NCBI RefSeq assembly: GCF_036946125.1
Contig: NZ_JAQIJT010000001.1
Coordinates: 830,501-894,500 of the forward strand
From: Sphingomonas adhaesiva
GTDB lineage: Bacteria; Pseudomonadota; Alphaproteobacteria; Sphingomonadales; Sphingomonadaceae
Reading direction: 5' to 3'
DNA length: 64,000 nt
A program made the position numbers and the translations under genes. The notes beneath the pieces were generated by a model. The model did no database searches, was not told where the DNA came from, and saw only the letters and a list, made by a program, of their open reading frames with translations. This document shows, piece after piece, positions 56,742 to 64,000 of this stretch; the stretch's first letter is position 1, and each line of letters starts with the position of its first letter.

Positions 56742-57313
56742 CAGTGATTTTCCTCTTCGTGAAGCTCTTCTTCGTCCGCACCCTCGACCGAGAGCGGGAC
56801 GGTTGCTGCGATCAGTTTGTCGGTCAGGACCAGCTTGGCATCCGCGATCAGCGCGAACGGCACCTGCGCCAGCTCCCCCGTGCGCGGGTGGCGGATCGCG
56901 ATCAGGCCGCGCCCATTGTCACCGGCGGCGTCGATGCCTTCCAGCTCGCCCTTGAACTGCTTCTGCCCGTCGACCGGCTCGGTCAGGACGATGCGCGCCT
57001 CGTGCCCGGCCCAGTCGGTGAAATCCTGCACGCGGGTGAGCGGACGGTCGATGCCCGGCGACGACACCTCCAGCCGGTACGCGCCCTCGATCGGGTCGCG
57101 GCCCGCTTCCTCCAGCGCGTCGAGCGTGTCGGACAGGCGGCGCGACAGCTCCGCGCAGTCGTCGATCGTCAGCTGGCGCGTGTCGGGGCGCTCCGCCATC
57201 ACCTGCAACGTGCGCTCGTCGCCCTTGCCGAACAGCCGCACGCGCACCAGCGCGAAGCCGAGGGCCTGCGCGTCGGGTTCGACCAGCTGGAAAAGGGCGG
57301 TATTGTCGGCCAA
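56741..57313 (-). CDS. rimP: Ribosome maturation factor RimP
   Basis: 190 residues from TTG 57313. FQLVEPDAQALGFALVRVRL and IEGAYRLEVSSPGIDRPLTR are the RimP signatures of the N-terminal domain; the C-terminal Sm-like domain has ARIVLTEPVDGQKQFKGELE. A slightly longer GTG start at 57373 has no ribosome-binding site, whereas TTG 57313 has AGGA 8 nt upstream. First gene of the rimP-nusA-infB operon; its stop overlaps the nusA ATG. The uvrC gene diverges 156 bp away. Confidence 0.92.
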   Translation of the reverse strand: MADNTALFQLVEPDAQALGFALVRVRLFGKGDERTLQVMAERPDTRQLTIDDCAELSRRLSDTLDALEEAGRDPIEGAYRLEVSSPGIDRPLTRVQDFTDWAGHEARIVLTEPVDGQKQFKGELEGIDAAGDNGRGLIAIRHPRTGELAQVPFALIADAKLVLTDKLIAATVPLSVEGADEEELHEEENH

Positions 57314-57468
57314 GCGGATGTCCTGTGGATGCGTTTGTTGCCGCCGCGGAGCGAGCCCCGCAGCCCCTTGCACCTTGCGATGTAAGAGAAAGCGAGCGGG
57401 ATATAGCGCCCTCGACGCCTGTCCGCAAGCCGTTGCCGCGGAGTCGCGCGCTTCCTAGATCGCGCCCG

Positions 57469-59388
57469 ATGACCGGCAGCTACGGCCCCCCCGACCGTTT
57501 CAACGAGGAAACCGCGACCTATACCGTGCGCGGCGCGGACACGCCCGACCTGGAAACGGGGGTGGCGGCGATCCGCAACGTGCTGGCCACGCTGCCGATG
57601 AAGCCCGGCGTCTACCGGATGCAGGATGCCAAGGGCGACGTCCTGTACGTCGGCAAGGCGCGCGCGCTGAAGAATCGGGTCGGCAACTACGTCCAGGTCG
57701 ACCGGCTGTCGAAGCGGTTGCAGCGGATGGTGTCGCTGACGCGGTCGATGACGATCGTGACGACCAACAACGAGGCGGAGGCGCTGCTGCTGGAGGCGCA
57801 GCTCATCAAACGCTACCGCCCGGCGTACAACGTGCTGTTGCGCGACGACAAATCGTTCCCGTTCATCCTGTTGCGCGCCGATCACGACTTCCCGCGGATC
57901 CAGAAACACCGCGGCGCCCGGCGCGCGAAGGGCGATTATTACGGCCCCTTCGCCAGTGCGGGGAGCGTCAACAACACGCTGAACGCGCTCCAGAAGCTGT
58001 TCTTGCTGCGCAGCTGCACCGACGGCTTCTTCAAGACGCGCGACCGGCCGTGCCTGCTGTACCAGATCAAGCGCTGTTCGGCGCCGTGCGTGGGGCGGAT
58101 CGATGCGGCCGGGTACGCCGAACTGGTGGGGGACGCGAAGAAGTTCCTGGCGGGCAAGGCCACCGACGTCCAGGCGAAGCTGGGCGCGCAGATGCAGGCG
58201 GCGTCCGATGCGATGGATTTCGAGCTGGCGGTGGTGCTGCGCGACCGGCTGAAGGCGCTCACCTTCGTGCAGGGAACGCAGTTCATCAATGCGGAGGGGG
58301 TGGGCGACGCCGATATCTTCGCGCTGGCGAGCCACGAGGGGCTGCTCGCGATCGAGGCGTTCTTCATCCGCGGCGGGCAGAATTGGGGGCATCGCAGCTT
58401 CTTCCCCGCGCATACCGCGGACGTGCCGGAGGACGAGGTGCTCCAGCTGTTCCTGATGCAATTCTACGACGAGGTGCCGCCGGCGCGGACCGTCTTCATC
58501 GACCGCGTGCTGCCCGAGGCGGAGGTGCTGGCGCAGGCGCTGAGCGAGCAGGCGGGGCGCAAGGTGGAGCTGACGGTGCCGCAGCGCGGGGTGCGCCGCC
58601 GCCTGCTGGATCAGGCGACGCGCAACGCGCGGGAGGCGGTCGAGCGGCGGCTGGCGGAGAGCACGACGCAGGCCAAGCTGCACCGCGAGGTCGCCGAATT
58701 GTTCGAGTTGCCGGAGTCGCCCGACCGGATCGAGGTGTACGACAACAGCCATATCCAGGGCGCGCATGCGCTGGGGGCGATGGTGGTCGCGGGGCCGGAG
58801 GGGTTCCGCAAGGGGCAATATCGCAAGTTCAACATCAAACAGGCCGCGACCGACGACGATTTCGCGATGATGCGCGAGGTGCTGACGCGCCGTTTCGCGC
58901 GCGCGCTGGAGGAGGACCCGGACCGCGACAACGGGACCTGGCCCGACCTGGTGCTGCTGGACGGCGGGCGCGGGCAGCTGAACGCGGCGAAGGCGGTGCT
59001 GGAGGATCTGGGGATCGAGGACGTGTGCCTGGTCGGGGTCGCCAAGGGGCCGCACCACGGGCGTGACGGGCGCGAGGTCTTCCACCTGATGGACGGGCGC
59101 GAGATCACGCTGCCGGTGAATGCGCCGGTGCTGTTCTACCTCCAGCGGCTGCGCGACGAGGTCCACCGCTTCGCGATCGGCGCGCACCGGGCAAAGCGCG
59201 CGAAGGCGATCGGCGCGAGCCCGCTGGACGAGGTGCCCGGCATCGGCCCGGCGCGCAAGAAGGCGCTGCTGATGCACTTCGGCACCGGCAAGGCGGTGCG
59301 CAACGCGTCGCTGGAGGATCTGCGCAAGGCGCCGGGCGTATCGGCGGCGGTGGCGCAGCAGGTGTACGACTTCTACCACGCGCGATGA
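57469..59388 (+). CDS. uvrC: Excinuclease ABC subunit C
   Basis: 639 residues. The N-terminal GIY-YIG nuclease (KPGVYRMQDAKGDVLYVGKA, cutting 3' of the lesion) is followed by a Cys-containing region (CTDGFFKTRDRPCLLYQIKR and CSAPCVGR), the UvrB-binding UVR domain, the RNase H-like 5' nuclease (IEVYDNSHIQGAHALGAMVV, DGGRGQLNAA) and C-terminal helix-hairpin-helix (PGIGPARKKALL and APGVSAAVAQQVY). ATG 57469. No LexA box was recognised upstream. A palindrome at 59395 follows the stop. Confidence 0.96.
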   Translation: MTGSYGPPDRFNEETATYTVRGADTPDLETGVAAIRNVLATLPMKPGVYRMQDAKGDVLYVGKARALKNRVGNYVQVDRLSKRLQRMVSLTRSMTIVTTNNEAEALLLEAQLIKRYRPAYNVLLRDDKSFPFILLRADHDFPRIQKHRGARRAKGDYYGPFASAGSVNNTLNALQKLFLLRSCTDGFFKTRDRPCLLYQIKRCSAPCVGRIDAAGYAELVGDAKKFLAGKATDVQAKLGAQMQAASDAMDFELAVVLRDRLKALTFVQGTQFINAEGVGDADIFALASHEGLLAIEAFFIRGGQNWGHRSFFPAHTADVPEDEVLQLFLMQFYDEVPPARTVFIDRVLPEAEVLAQALSEQAGRKVELTVPQRGVRRRLLDQATRNAREAVERRLAESTTQAKLHREVAELFELPESPDRIEVYDNSHIQGAHALGAMVVAGPEGFRKGQYRKFNIKQAATDDDFAMMREVLTRRFARALEEDPDRDNGTWPDLVLLDGGRGQLNAAKAVLEDLGIEDVCLVGVAKGPHHGRDGREVFHLMDGREITLPVNAPVLFYLQRLRDEVHRFAIGAHRAKRAKAIGASPLDEVPGIGPARKKALLMHFGTGKAVRNASLEDLRKAPGVSAAVAQQVYDFYHAR

Positions 59389-59394
59389 GCAGCC

Positions 59395-59421
59395 GTCACC
59401 CCGGGTCAAGCCCGGGGTGAC
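59395..59421 (+). terminator. Palindrome after uvrC, likely terminator
   Basis: GTCACCCCGGG-TCAAG-CCCGGGGTGAC immediately after the uvrC stop. It is the same short repeat seen at about 13239, 23722 and 36030. No T-run follows, so termination is uncertain. Confidence 0.4.
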
Positions 59422-59466
59422 GAGGAAGCAAGGCGTTTACCTTCCGCCGCTACACCGCCCCGCATC

Positions 59467-60420
59467 ATGCCCGCGGTGTTCCTGACGATCGATACCGAGT
59501 TCCGCTGGGGGCATCACGCCGCCGGGCTGGCGCTGCCCGCGATCGGGGCGCGGTCGATCGAGCCGGCGGGGGTGGGGCTGGCGTGGCAGCTGGACGTGCT
59601 GGCGCGCCACCAGCTGAAGGCGTGCTTCTTCGTCGATCCGATGCCCGCGCTGGTCTATGGCGCGGACGCGATCGCCGCGGTCGTCGCGCCGATCCTGGCG
59701 GCGGGGCAGGAGGTGCAGCTGCACCTGCATCCCAATTGGGTCGGCGCCTGCGCCGGCGACGGCGGCGCGCGACACGGGCGGTTCGAGCTGATCGACCATT
59801 CGCAAGGCGCGCAGGGTGCGCTGCTGGCGAAGGCGATCGCGCTGCTGACCGCGGCGGGTGCGCCGGCGCCGGTCGCGTTCCGCGCGGGCAGCTATGCCGC
59901 GAACGACGATACGCTGTCGGCGCTGGCGATGCTGGGCATCCGTTACGACAGCAGCCACAACGGCGCGCATGCGCCGTGGCCGAGCGCGATCGGGCTGCCC
60001 CCGTCGCGGATCGCGCCGGTGGCGCGGCGCGGTGTGGTGGAGGTGCCGGTGACGGTGATCGAGGATCGCCCGGGCCGCTATCGCAACTTCCAGATCTGCG
60101 CGCTGTCGATCGCGGAGATGCGCGCCGCGCTGGATCATGCGGTGGCGCACGACCATGCGGCGGTGACGATCGTCAGCCACAGTTTCGAACTCGCCAACCG
60201 CGCCGGCACCGCGCCGAACCGCGTCCATGTCCGCCGGTTCGAGGCCTTGTGCGCGATGCTGGCGGCGCGCGCGGACGCCCTGCCGACGCGGCACTTTTCG
60301 GAGCGGCCCTGCCTGCCCCTTGACTGCGCCGACCGGCCATTGCCGCACAGCGCGGTACGGCGGCACTGGCGGCAGGTCGAGCAGGCCTGGTCGACGCTGG
60401 TCGCCGAACGCGCGGCGTGA
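59467..60420 (+). CDS. Polysaccharide deacetylase family protein
   Basis: 317 residues. NodB-type deacetylase motifs are visible: VFLTIDTEFRWGHH with the first metal Asp9, LHLHPNWVGA with metal His residues, and RAGSYAANDDT. Such proteins N-deacetylate chitin-like or other surface polysaccharides. The C-terminal part, IVSHSFELANR, completes the fold. No signal peptide, so it may act in polysaccharide synthesis in the cytoplasm, or the sequence is a diverged branch. Overlaps the next gene (GTGA). Confidence 0.78.
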   Translation: MPAVFLTIDTEFRWGHHAAGLALPAIGARSIEPAGVGLAWQLDVLARHQLKACFFVDPMPALVYGADAIAAVVAPILAAGQEVQLHLHPNWVGACAGDGGARHGRFELIDHSQGAQGALLAKAIALLTAAGAPAPVAFRAGSYAANDDTLSALAMLGIRYDSSHNGAHAPWPSAIGLPPSRIAPVARRGVVEVPVTVIEDRPGRYRNFQICALSIAEMRAALDHAVAHDHAAVTIVSHSFELANRAGTAPNRVHVRRFEALCAMLAARADALPTRHFSERPCLPLDCADRPLPHSAVRRHWRQVEQAWSTLVAERAA

Positions 60421-61268
60421 CGAATCCTCTGTCGTTGCAGGTCGGCGCGCGGACGCTGGCGACGATCCCGCGGCGGCTGGTGCGCGTTGCGCTGTCGCTG
60501 GATGCGGCGCTGGCGGGCGCCGCGCCGGCGCTGCCCGCACTGGGCGGGGCGGATGGATGGTACGTCACCTCGCTGCCCGAGGAGGCGGTGCTCGACGCGG
60601 CGGGACCGACGTGGGTGCGACAGCGCTACGTGCGCCGTTTCGTCGACCTGGCGGCGGGGGAGGCGGCGTGGCGCGCGGGGCTGTCGGCGGCGACGCGGGC
60701 GGCGATGAAGCGCAAGGCGAGGAAGCTGGCGGCGGCGAACGGCGGGCATATCGACGTCCGCTGCTATCGGACGCGCGCGGAACTGGCGCTATTCCATCCG
60801 CTGGCGCGCGCGGTCGCGGCGACGACCTATCAGGAGCGGTTGCTGGGCACGGCCTTGCCCGCGGATGCGGCGGGGGTGGTGCGTGACGATGCGCGCGGGT
60901 GGCTGCTGTTCGTCGGAGAGCGTCCGGTCGCCTATCTGTGGTGCAGCGCGCAAGGGACGGCGTGGCGCTACGATCATGTCGGGCACGATCCGGCGTTCGC
61001 GGCGCTGTCGCCGGGGGCCGTGCTGATGGAGGCGGCGCTGCGCGACCTGTTCGGCGGGCCGATGGCGCGGTTCGACTTCCTGGAAGGGGACGGGCAGCAC
61101 AAGCGCACGCTGGCGAGCGGCGGGGTGGCGTGCCGTGACGTGGTGGTATTGCGCGAGAATTGGGGCAATCGGGCGGCGTTGGGGGCGATGCGCGGGTTCG
61201 ATGGCGCGGTGGCGGCGGCGAAACGGGTGGCGGTGCTGCGCGCGCTGGCGGGACGGTTGGGGCGGTAG
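60417..61268 (+). CDS. GNAT-like acyltransferase (FemAB/CelD-type)
   Basis: 283 residues, starting at GTG 60417, which overlaps the deacetylase stop. SAATRAAMKRKARKLAAANG and the later GERPVAYLWCSAQGTAWRYD with DPAFAALSPGAVLMEAALRD follow the pattern of the GNAT fold used in BcsL/CelD-like capsule-associated proteins. It probably transfers an acyl group in cell-surface glycan synthesis (inference from the neighbour deacetylase). No named family member is certain. Confidence 0.72.
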   Translation: MTNPLSLQVGARTLATIPRRLVRVALSLDAALAGAAPALPALGGADGWYVTSLPEEAVLDAAGPTWVRQRYVRRFVDLAAGEAAWRAGLSAATRAAMKRKARKLAAANGGHIDVRCYRTRAELALFHPLARAVAATTYQERLLGTALPADAAGVVRDDARGWLLFVGERPVAYLWCSAQGTAWRYDHVGHDPAFAALSPGAVLMEAALRDLFGGPMARFDFLEGDGQHKRTLASGGVACRDVVVLRENWGNRAALGAMRGFDGAVAAAKRVAVLRALAGRLGR

Positions 61269-61281
61269 GCCTGGCTTTCCC

Positions 61282-61310
61282 CGTCATCCCCGCCTTCGCG
61301 GGAATGACGG
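61282..61310. repeat. R5-like single hairpin
   Basis: CGTCATCCCCGCCTTCGCGG followed by GAATGACGG, a lone hairpin of the R5 end type between the acyltransferase gene and recO. Confidence 0.6.
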
Positions 61311-61347
61311 TGGGGTATGGCGCGCCGGTCATGTATCACCGTGCGCG

Positions 61348-62079
61348 ATGCACCTGATCGCCGATGCCATCGTCCTGTCGGTTCGCGCGCACGGCGAGCA
61401 TGGCGCGGTCGTGCGGGCGTTGACGCGCGATGACGGGGTGCGGGCGGGCTACGTCCGCGGCGGGCATTCGCGGCGGTTGCGGCCCGTGCTGCAACCGGCG
61501 AACCTGGTTCGCGGGGAATGGCGCGCGCGGAGCGACGAGCAGCTGCCCGCGCTGACCGTCGAGCTGGTCCACAGCCGCGCCCCGCTCCATGCCGAGGCGC
61601 TGCCGGCGGCGGCGCTCGACTGGTCGACCGCACTGACCGCGGCAGCGCTGCCGGAGGCGCAGCCGTATCCGCGGTTGCACGACGCGCTGGGCGGCGTGCT
61701 GGATGCGGTGGAGGCGGCGCCCTCCGCGCGCGGCTGGGCGGCGGCGCTGGCGCGCTACGAGCTGTTGCTGCTGGCGGAGCTGGGATTCGGGCTCGACCTG
61801 ACCGGCTGCGTCGTGACGGGGGCGGCCGACGATCTCGCCTTCGTCAGCCCGAAGAGCGGCGGGGCGGTGAGCCGGGCGGCGGCGGCGGGGTATGAGGCGC
61901 GGCTGTTCGCGCTGCCGCGGTTCCTGGTCGCGGGCGGGGCGGCGTCGGGGGAGGAGGCGCTGGCGGGGCTGGCGATCACCGGGCATTTCCTGGCGCGCGA
62001 CGTGCTGAGCGATCGGCGGCGCGATGTACTGGCGGCGCGGGAGCGGCTGGTGGCGCGGTTGCAGCGCGCGGTTGCGTAA
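61348..62079 (+). CDS. recO: DNA repair protein RecO
   Basis: 243 residues. The N-terminal OB-fold has IADAIVLSVRAHGEHGAVVR and GGHSRRLRPVLQPANLVRGE, and the C-terminal helical domain has RYELLLLAELGFGLDLTGCV. It loads RecA on SSB-coated single-stranded DNA with RecR. ATG 61348 is the first start after the repeat; the open frame upstream is shadow. Co-directional with leuB. Confidence 0.93.
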   Translation: MHLIADAIVLSVRAHGEHGAVVRALTRDDGVRAGYVRGGHSRRLRPVLQPANLVRGEWRARSDEQLPALTVELVHSRAPLHAEALPAAALDWSTALTAAALPEAQPYPRLHDALGGVLDAVEAAPSARGWAAALARYELLLLAELGFGLDLTGCVVTGAADDLAFVSPKSGGAVSRAAAAGYEARLFALPRFLVAGGAASGEEALAGLAITGHFLARDVLSDRRRDVLAARERLVARLQRAVA

Positions 62080-62108
62080 CGTCGCGCGCCGCGCCATGCG
62101 GTGCCGCC

Positions 62109-63155
62109 ATGAGCAAGACGATCGCGATTCTGCCCGGCGACGGCATCGGCCCCGAAGTGACGCGCGAGGCGCGCCGCGTGCTCGATGCGCTCGACCTCGG
62201 CCTCACGTTCGCGGAGGCGCCGGTCGGGGGCGCGGCCTATCACGCGCACGGGCATCCGCTGCCGGAGGCGACGCTGGATCTGGCGAAGCGCGCGGACGCG
62301 ATCCTGTTCGGCGCGGTGGGCGATCCGTCGTGCGACGCGCTGGAGCGACATCTGCGCCCGGAGCAGGCGATCCTGGGGCTTCGCAAGCACCTCGTCACCT
62401 TCGCGAACCTGCGCCCGGCCCGGATCTTCCCCGGGCTGGAGGACGCCAGCACGCTGAAGCCGGAGATCGCCGGCGCGATCGACCTGGTGATCGTGCGCGA
62501 GCTGAACGGCGACGTCTATTTCGGCGAAAAGGGGCAGCGCACGACCGATGCCGGCCTGCGCGAGGGCCACGACCTGATGCGCTACGACGAGGCGGAGGTG
62601 CGCCGCATCGCGCATGTCGGCTTCCAGACCGCGGCGAAGCGGCGCGGCAAGCTGTGCTCGGTCGACAAGGCGAACGTGCTGGAAACCTCGCAGCTGTGGC
62701 GCGACGTGGTGATCGAGGTCGCGGCGGAATATCCGAACGTCGAGCTGACGCACATGTACGTCGACAATGCCGCGATGCAGCTGGTGCGCAACCCGGGCGG
62801 GTTCGACACGATCGTGACCGGCAATCTGTTCGGCGACATCCTGAGCGATCAGGCGAGCATGTGCGTCGGCTCGATCGGGATGCTGCCGTCGGCGTCGCTG
62901 GATGCGCAGGGCAAGGGCCTGTACGAGCCGATCCACGGCTCCGCACCCGACATTGCCGGGCAGGGGAAGGCCAATCCGTGCGCCGCGATCCTGTCGGCGG
63001 CGATGATGCTGCGGCACTCGCTCGACATGGCGGCGCCAGCGGACCGGATCGAGGCGGCGGTGGCCGCCGCGCTGCGGTCGGGCGTGCGGACGCCGGACCT
63101 GGGGGGCGGCGCCTCCACGGGCGGGATGGGGGATGCGGTCCTGGCGGCGCTGTAA
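62109..63155 (+). CDS. leuB: 3-isopropylmalate dehydrogenase
   Basis: 348 residues, full length. It oxidatively decarboxylates 3-isopropylmalate in leucine biosynthesis with NAD+. The N-terminal ILPGDGIGPEVTREA, the metal/substrate region and NAD-binding GSAPDIAGQGKANPCAAILS are typical; PSASLDAQGKGLYEPIHGSA carries the loop used to distinguish LeuB from isocitrate dehydrogenase. It precedes the glycosyltransferase gene by 7 bp. Confidence 0.93.
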   Translation: MSKTIAILPGDGIGPEVTREARRVLDALDLGLTFAEAPVGGAAYHAHGHPLPEATLDLAKRADAILFGAVGDPSCDALERHLRPEQAILGLRKHLVTFANLRPARIFPGLEDASTLKPEIAGAIDLVIVRELNGDVYFGEKGQRTTDAGLREGHDLMRYDEAEVRRIAHVGFQTAAKRRGKLCSVDKANVLETSQLWRDVVIEVAAEYPNVELTHMYVDNAAMQLVRNPGGFDTIVTGNLFGDILSDQASMCVGSIGMLPSASLDAQGKGLYEPIHGSAPDIAGQGKANPCAAILSAAMMLRHSLDMAAPADRIEAAVAAALRSGVRTPDLGGGASTGGMGDAVLAAL

Positions 63156-63162
63156 TTCGATC

Positions 63163-64000
63163 ATGACCCGCCCGCTCGACCTCGCGGTCGTCATCCCGAC
63201 CTTCAACGAGCACGGCAATGTCGCGACGGTGGTCGCGCGGCTGGACGCGGCGCTGGCCGGGCTCGCGTGGGAGGCGATTTTCGTCGACGACGACAGCCCC
63301 GACGGCACGGCGGAGGCGGCGCGCGCGCTGGCGCGGGTCGACCGCCGCGTCCGGGTGATCCAGCGGATCGGGCGGCGCGGGCTGTCGACCGCGTGCATCG
63401 AGGGGATGTGCGCCACCGCCGCGCCGCTGGTCGCGGTGATGGACGGCGACCTGCAGCACGACGAGACGCTGCTGCCGAGGATGGCGGCGGCGTTGCAGGC
63501 GGATGCGAAGCTGGACCTCGCCGTGGGATCGCGCTTCGTCGCGGGCGGCGGCACGGGGGAGTGGGACAGCGACCGCGTCGCCAAGTCCGCCTTCGCGACG
63601 CGGCTGGCGGGGATGGTGCTGCGCTCGGCGCTGAGCGACCCGATGAGCGGGTTCTTCATGATCCGCACCGCGATTCTGCGCGACCTGGTGCCGGGGCTGG
63701 GCGGGATCGGGTTCAAGATCCTGCTCGACATCATGAGCGCCAGCCCGCGGCCGCTGAACGCGGTCGAGCTGCCCTATACGTTCCGCGTGCGCACCGTGGG
63801 GGAGAGCAAGCTCGATCACGTCGTGGCGCTGGAATATCTGATCGCGCTGTACGACCGGAAGCTGGGACGCGTGGTGCCGGTGCGGTTCGCGATGTTCTCC
63901 GCCATCGGGGCGCTGGGCGCGGCGGTGCACATGGCGGTGCTGACGCTCACCTATGTGCTGGCGGGGTGGTCGTTCCTGGCGGGCACGATCGCGGCGACGT
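63163..64000 (+). CDS. GT2 glycosyltransferase with GtrA domain (polyprenol-phosphate mannosyltransferase type), partial
   Basis: 279 codons visible; runs off the right edge. GT2 signatures are AVVIPTFNEHGNVATVVARL, IFVDDDSPDGTAEAAR and MDGDLQHDETLLP, as in dolichyl/undecaprenyl-phosphate mannosyltransferases. From about residue 245 a hydrophobic GtrA-type membrane domain begins (MFSAIGALGAAVHMAVLTLT). It probably makes a polyprenyl-phosphate sugar used in glycan decoration. Stands after leuB by chance or as a later operon gene. Confidence 0.88.
   Translation, partial: MTRPLDLAVVIPTFNEHGNVATVVARLDAALAGLAWEAIFVDDDSPDGTAEAARALARVDRRVRVIQRIGRRGLSTACIEGMCATAAPLVAVMDGDLQHDETLLPRMAAALQADAKLDLAVGSRFVAGGGTGEWDSDRVAKSAFATRLAGMVLRSALSDPMSGFFMIRTAILRDLVPGLGGIGFKILLDIMSASPRPLNAVELPYTFRVRTVGESKLDHVVALEYLIALYDRKLGRVVPVRFAMFSAIGALGAAVHMAVLTLTYVLAGWSFLAGTIAAT

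Noticed and set aside
57314..57373. Longer rimP start (GTG 57373)
   Set aside because: No ribosome-binding site and the added 20 residues look unlike RimP; TTG 57313 has AGGA at a good distance.
57389..57468. LexA box upstream of uvrC
   Set aside because: No GTTC-N7-GTTC-like sequence was found in the short gap.

Overview
The window is GC-rich (about 70 percent) chromosomal DNA, most likely from a Sphingomonas-like alphaproteobacterium (Sphingomonadales). The signs are the alphaproteobacterial form of ribosomal protein L36, a GTTC-N7-GTTC-type LexA site at uvrB, the protein families present, dense packing with many 4-bp ATGA or GTGA overlaps, and gene gaps filled with GC-rich hairpin repeats. 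Organism identity is inferred from content only. No rRNA, tRNA, CRISPR array, classical insertion sequence or origin of replication was found.

Layout. 1-7.6 kb: a leucine/isovalerate degradation operon (ivd, mccB, mccA; mccA runs off the left edge), a divergent LysR regulator and an amino-acid permease. 7.6-18.7 kb: an M15-like protein, a PhnA-like protein, aconitase, a DJ-1/PfpI protein and an HTH protein in a lower-GC patch, a DUF389 / M14 peptidase / DUF4136 lipoprotein operon, rpmJ with a HAD hydrolase, and a DUF4160-DUF2442 pair. 18.8-23.3 kb: class I ribonucleotide reductase split into nrdB (with two tiny membrane proteins upstream) and nrdA, separated by a repeat-flanked nuclease gene. 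23.8-32.2 kb: a prolyl-hydroxylase-like dioxygenase, a membrane PAS-GGDEF-EAL-PilZ protein, fumarase, a VOC protein, a putative structured RNA with an 18-codon ORF, a lipoprotein, a PRC-barrel protein and a TonB-like protein. 32.4-43.1 kb: uvrB and a divergent ferredoxin-NADP reductase sharing a LexA-box region, a paoABC-type molybdenum aldehyde oxidoreductase operon, an epoxide hydrolase, a class II aldolase and an enoyl-CoA hydratase. 43.2-44.4 kb: a low-GC nuclease toxin/immunity pair. 44.4-57.3 kb: the translation/transcription cluster rimP-nusA-tautomerase-ylxR-infB-rbfA-vapBC-tdk-M50 peptidase-truB-rpsO-pnp, all on the minus strand. 57.5-64 kb: uvrC, a polysaccharide deacetylase plus a GNAT-like protein, recO, leuB and a partial GT2-GtrA glycosyltransferase.

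The most interesting theme is repeats coupled to small nucleases. Three small orphan nuclease genes (two DUF559, one GIY-YIG) each sit between inverted copies of a palindromic repeat. Each lies in a gap between otherwise ordinary housekeeping genes, and each cassette uses a different repeat family. In both DUF559 cassettes the repeat supplies the ribosome-binding site or start region, and in one it also encodes the C-terminus. This layout parallels REP elements with their REP-associated tyrosine transposases, but with nuclease folds in place of the transposase. Another copy of one of these repeats lies in frame inside truB and adds about 47 residues to a core tRNA-modification enzyme.

Other points of note are a vapBC module whose operator overlaps the rbfA stop codon, a LysR-box palindrome at the ivd/lysR divergence, and a perfect 14-nt Shine-Dalgarno sequence in front of an 18-codon ORF followed by a structured, terminated RNA.
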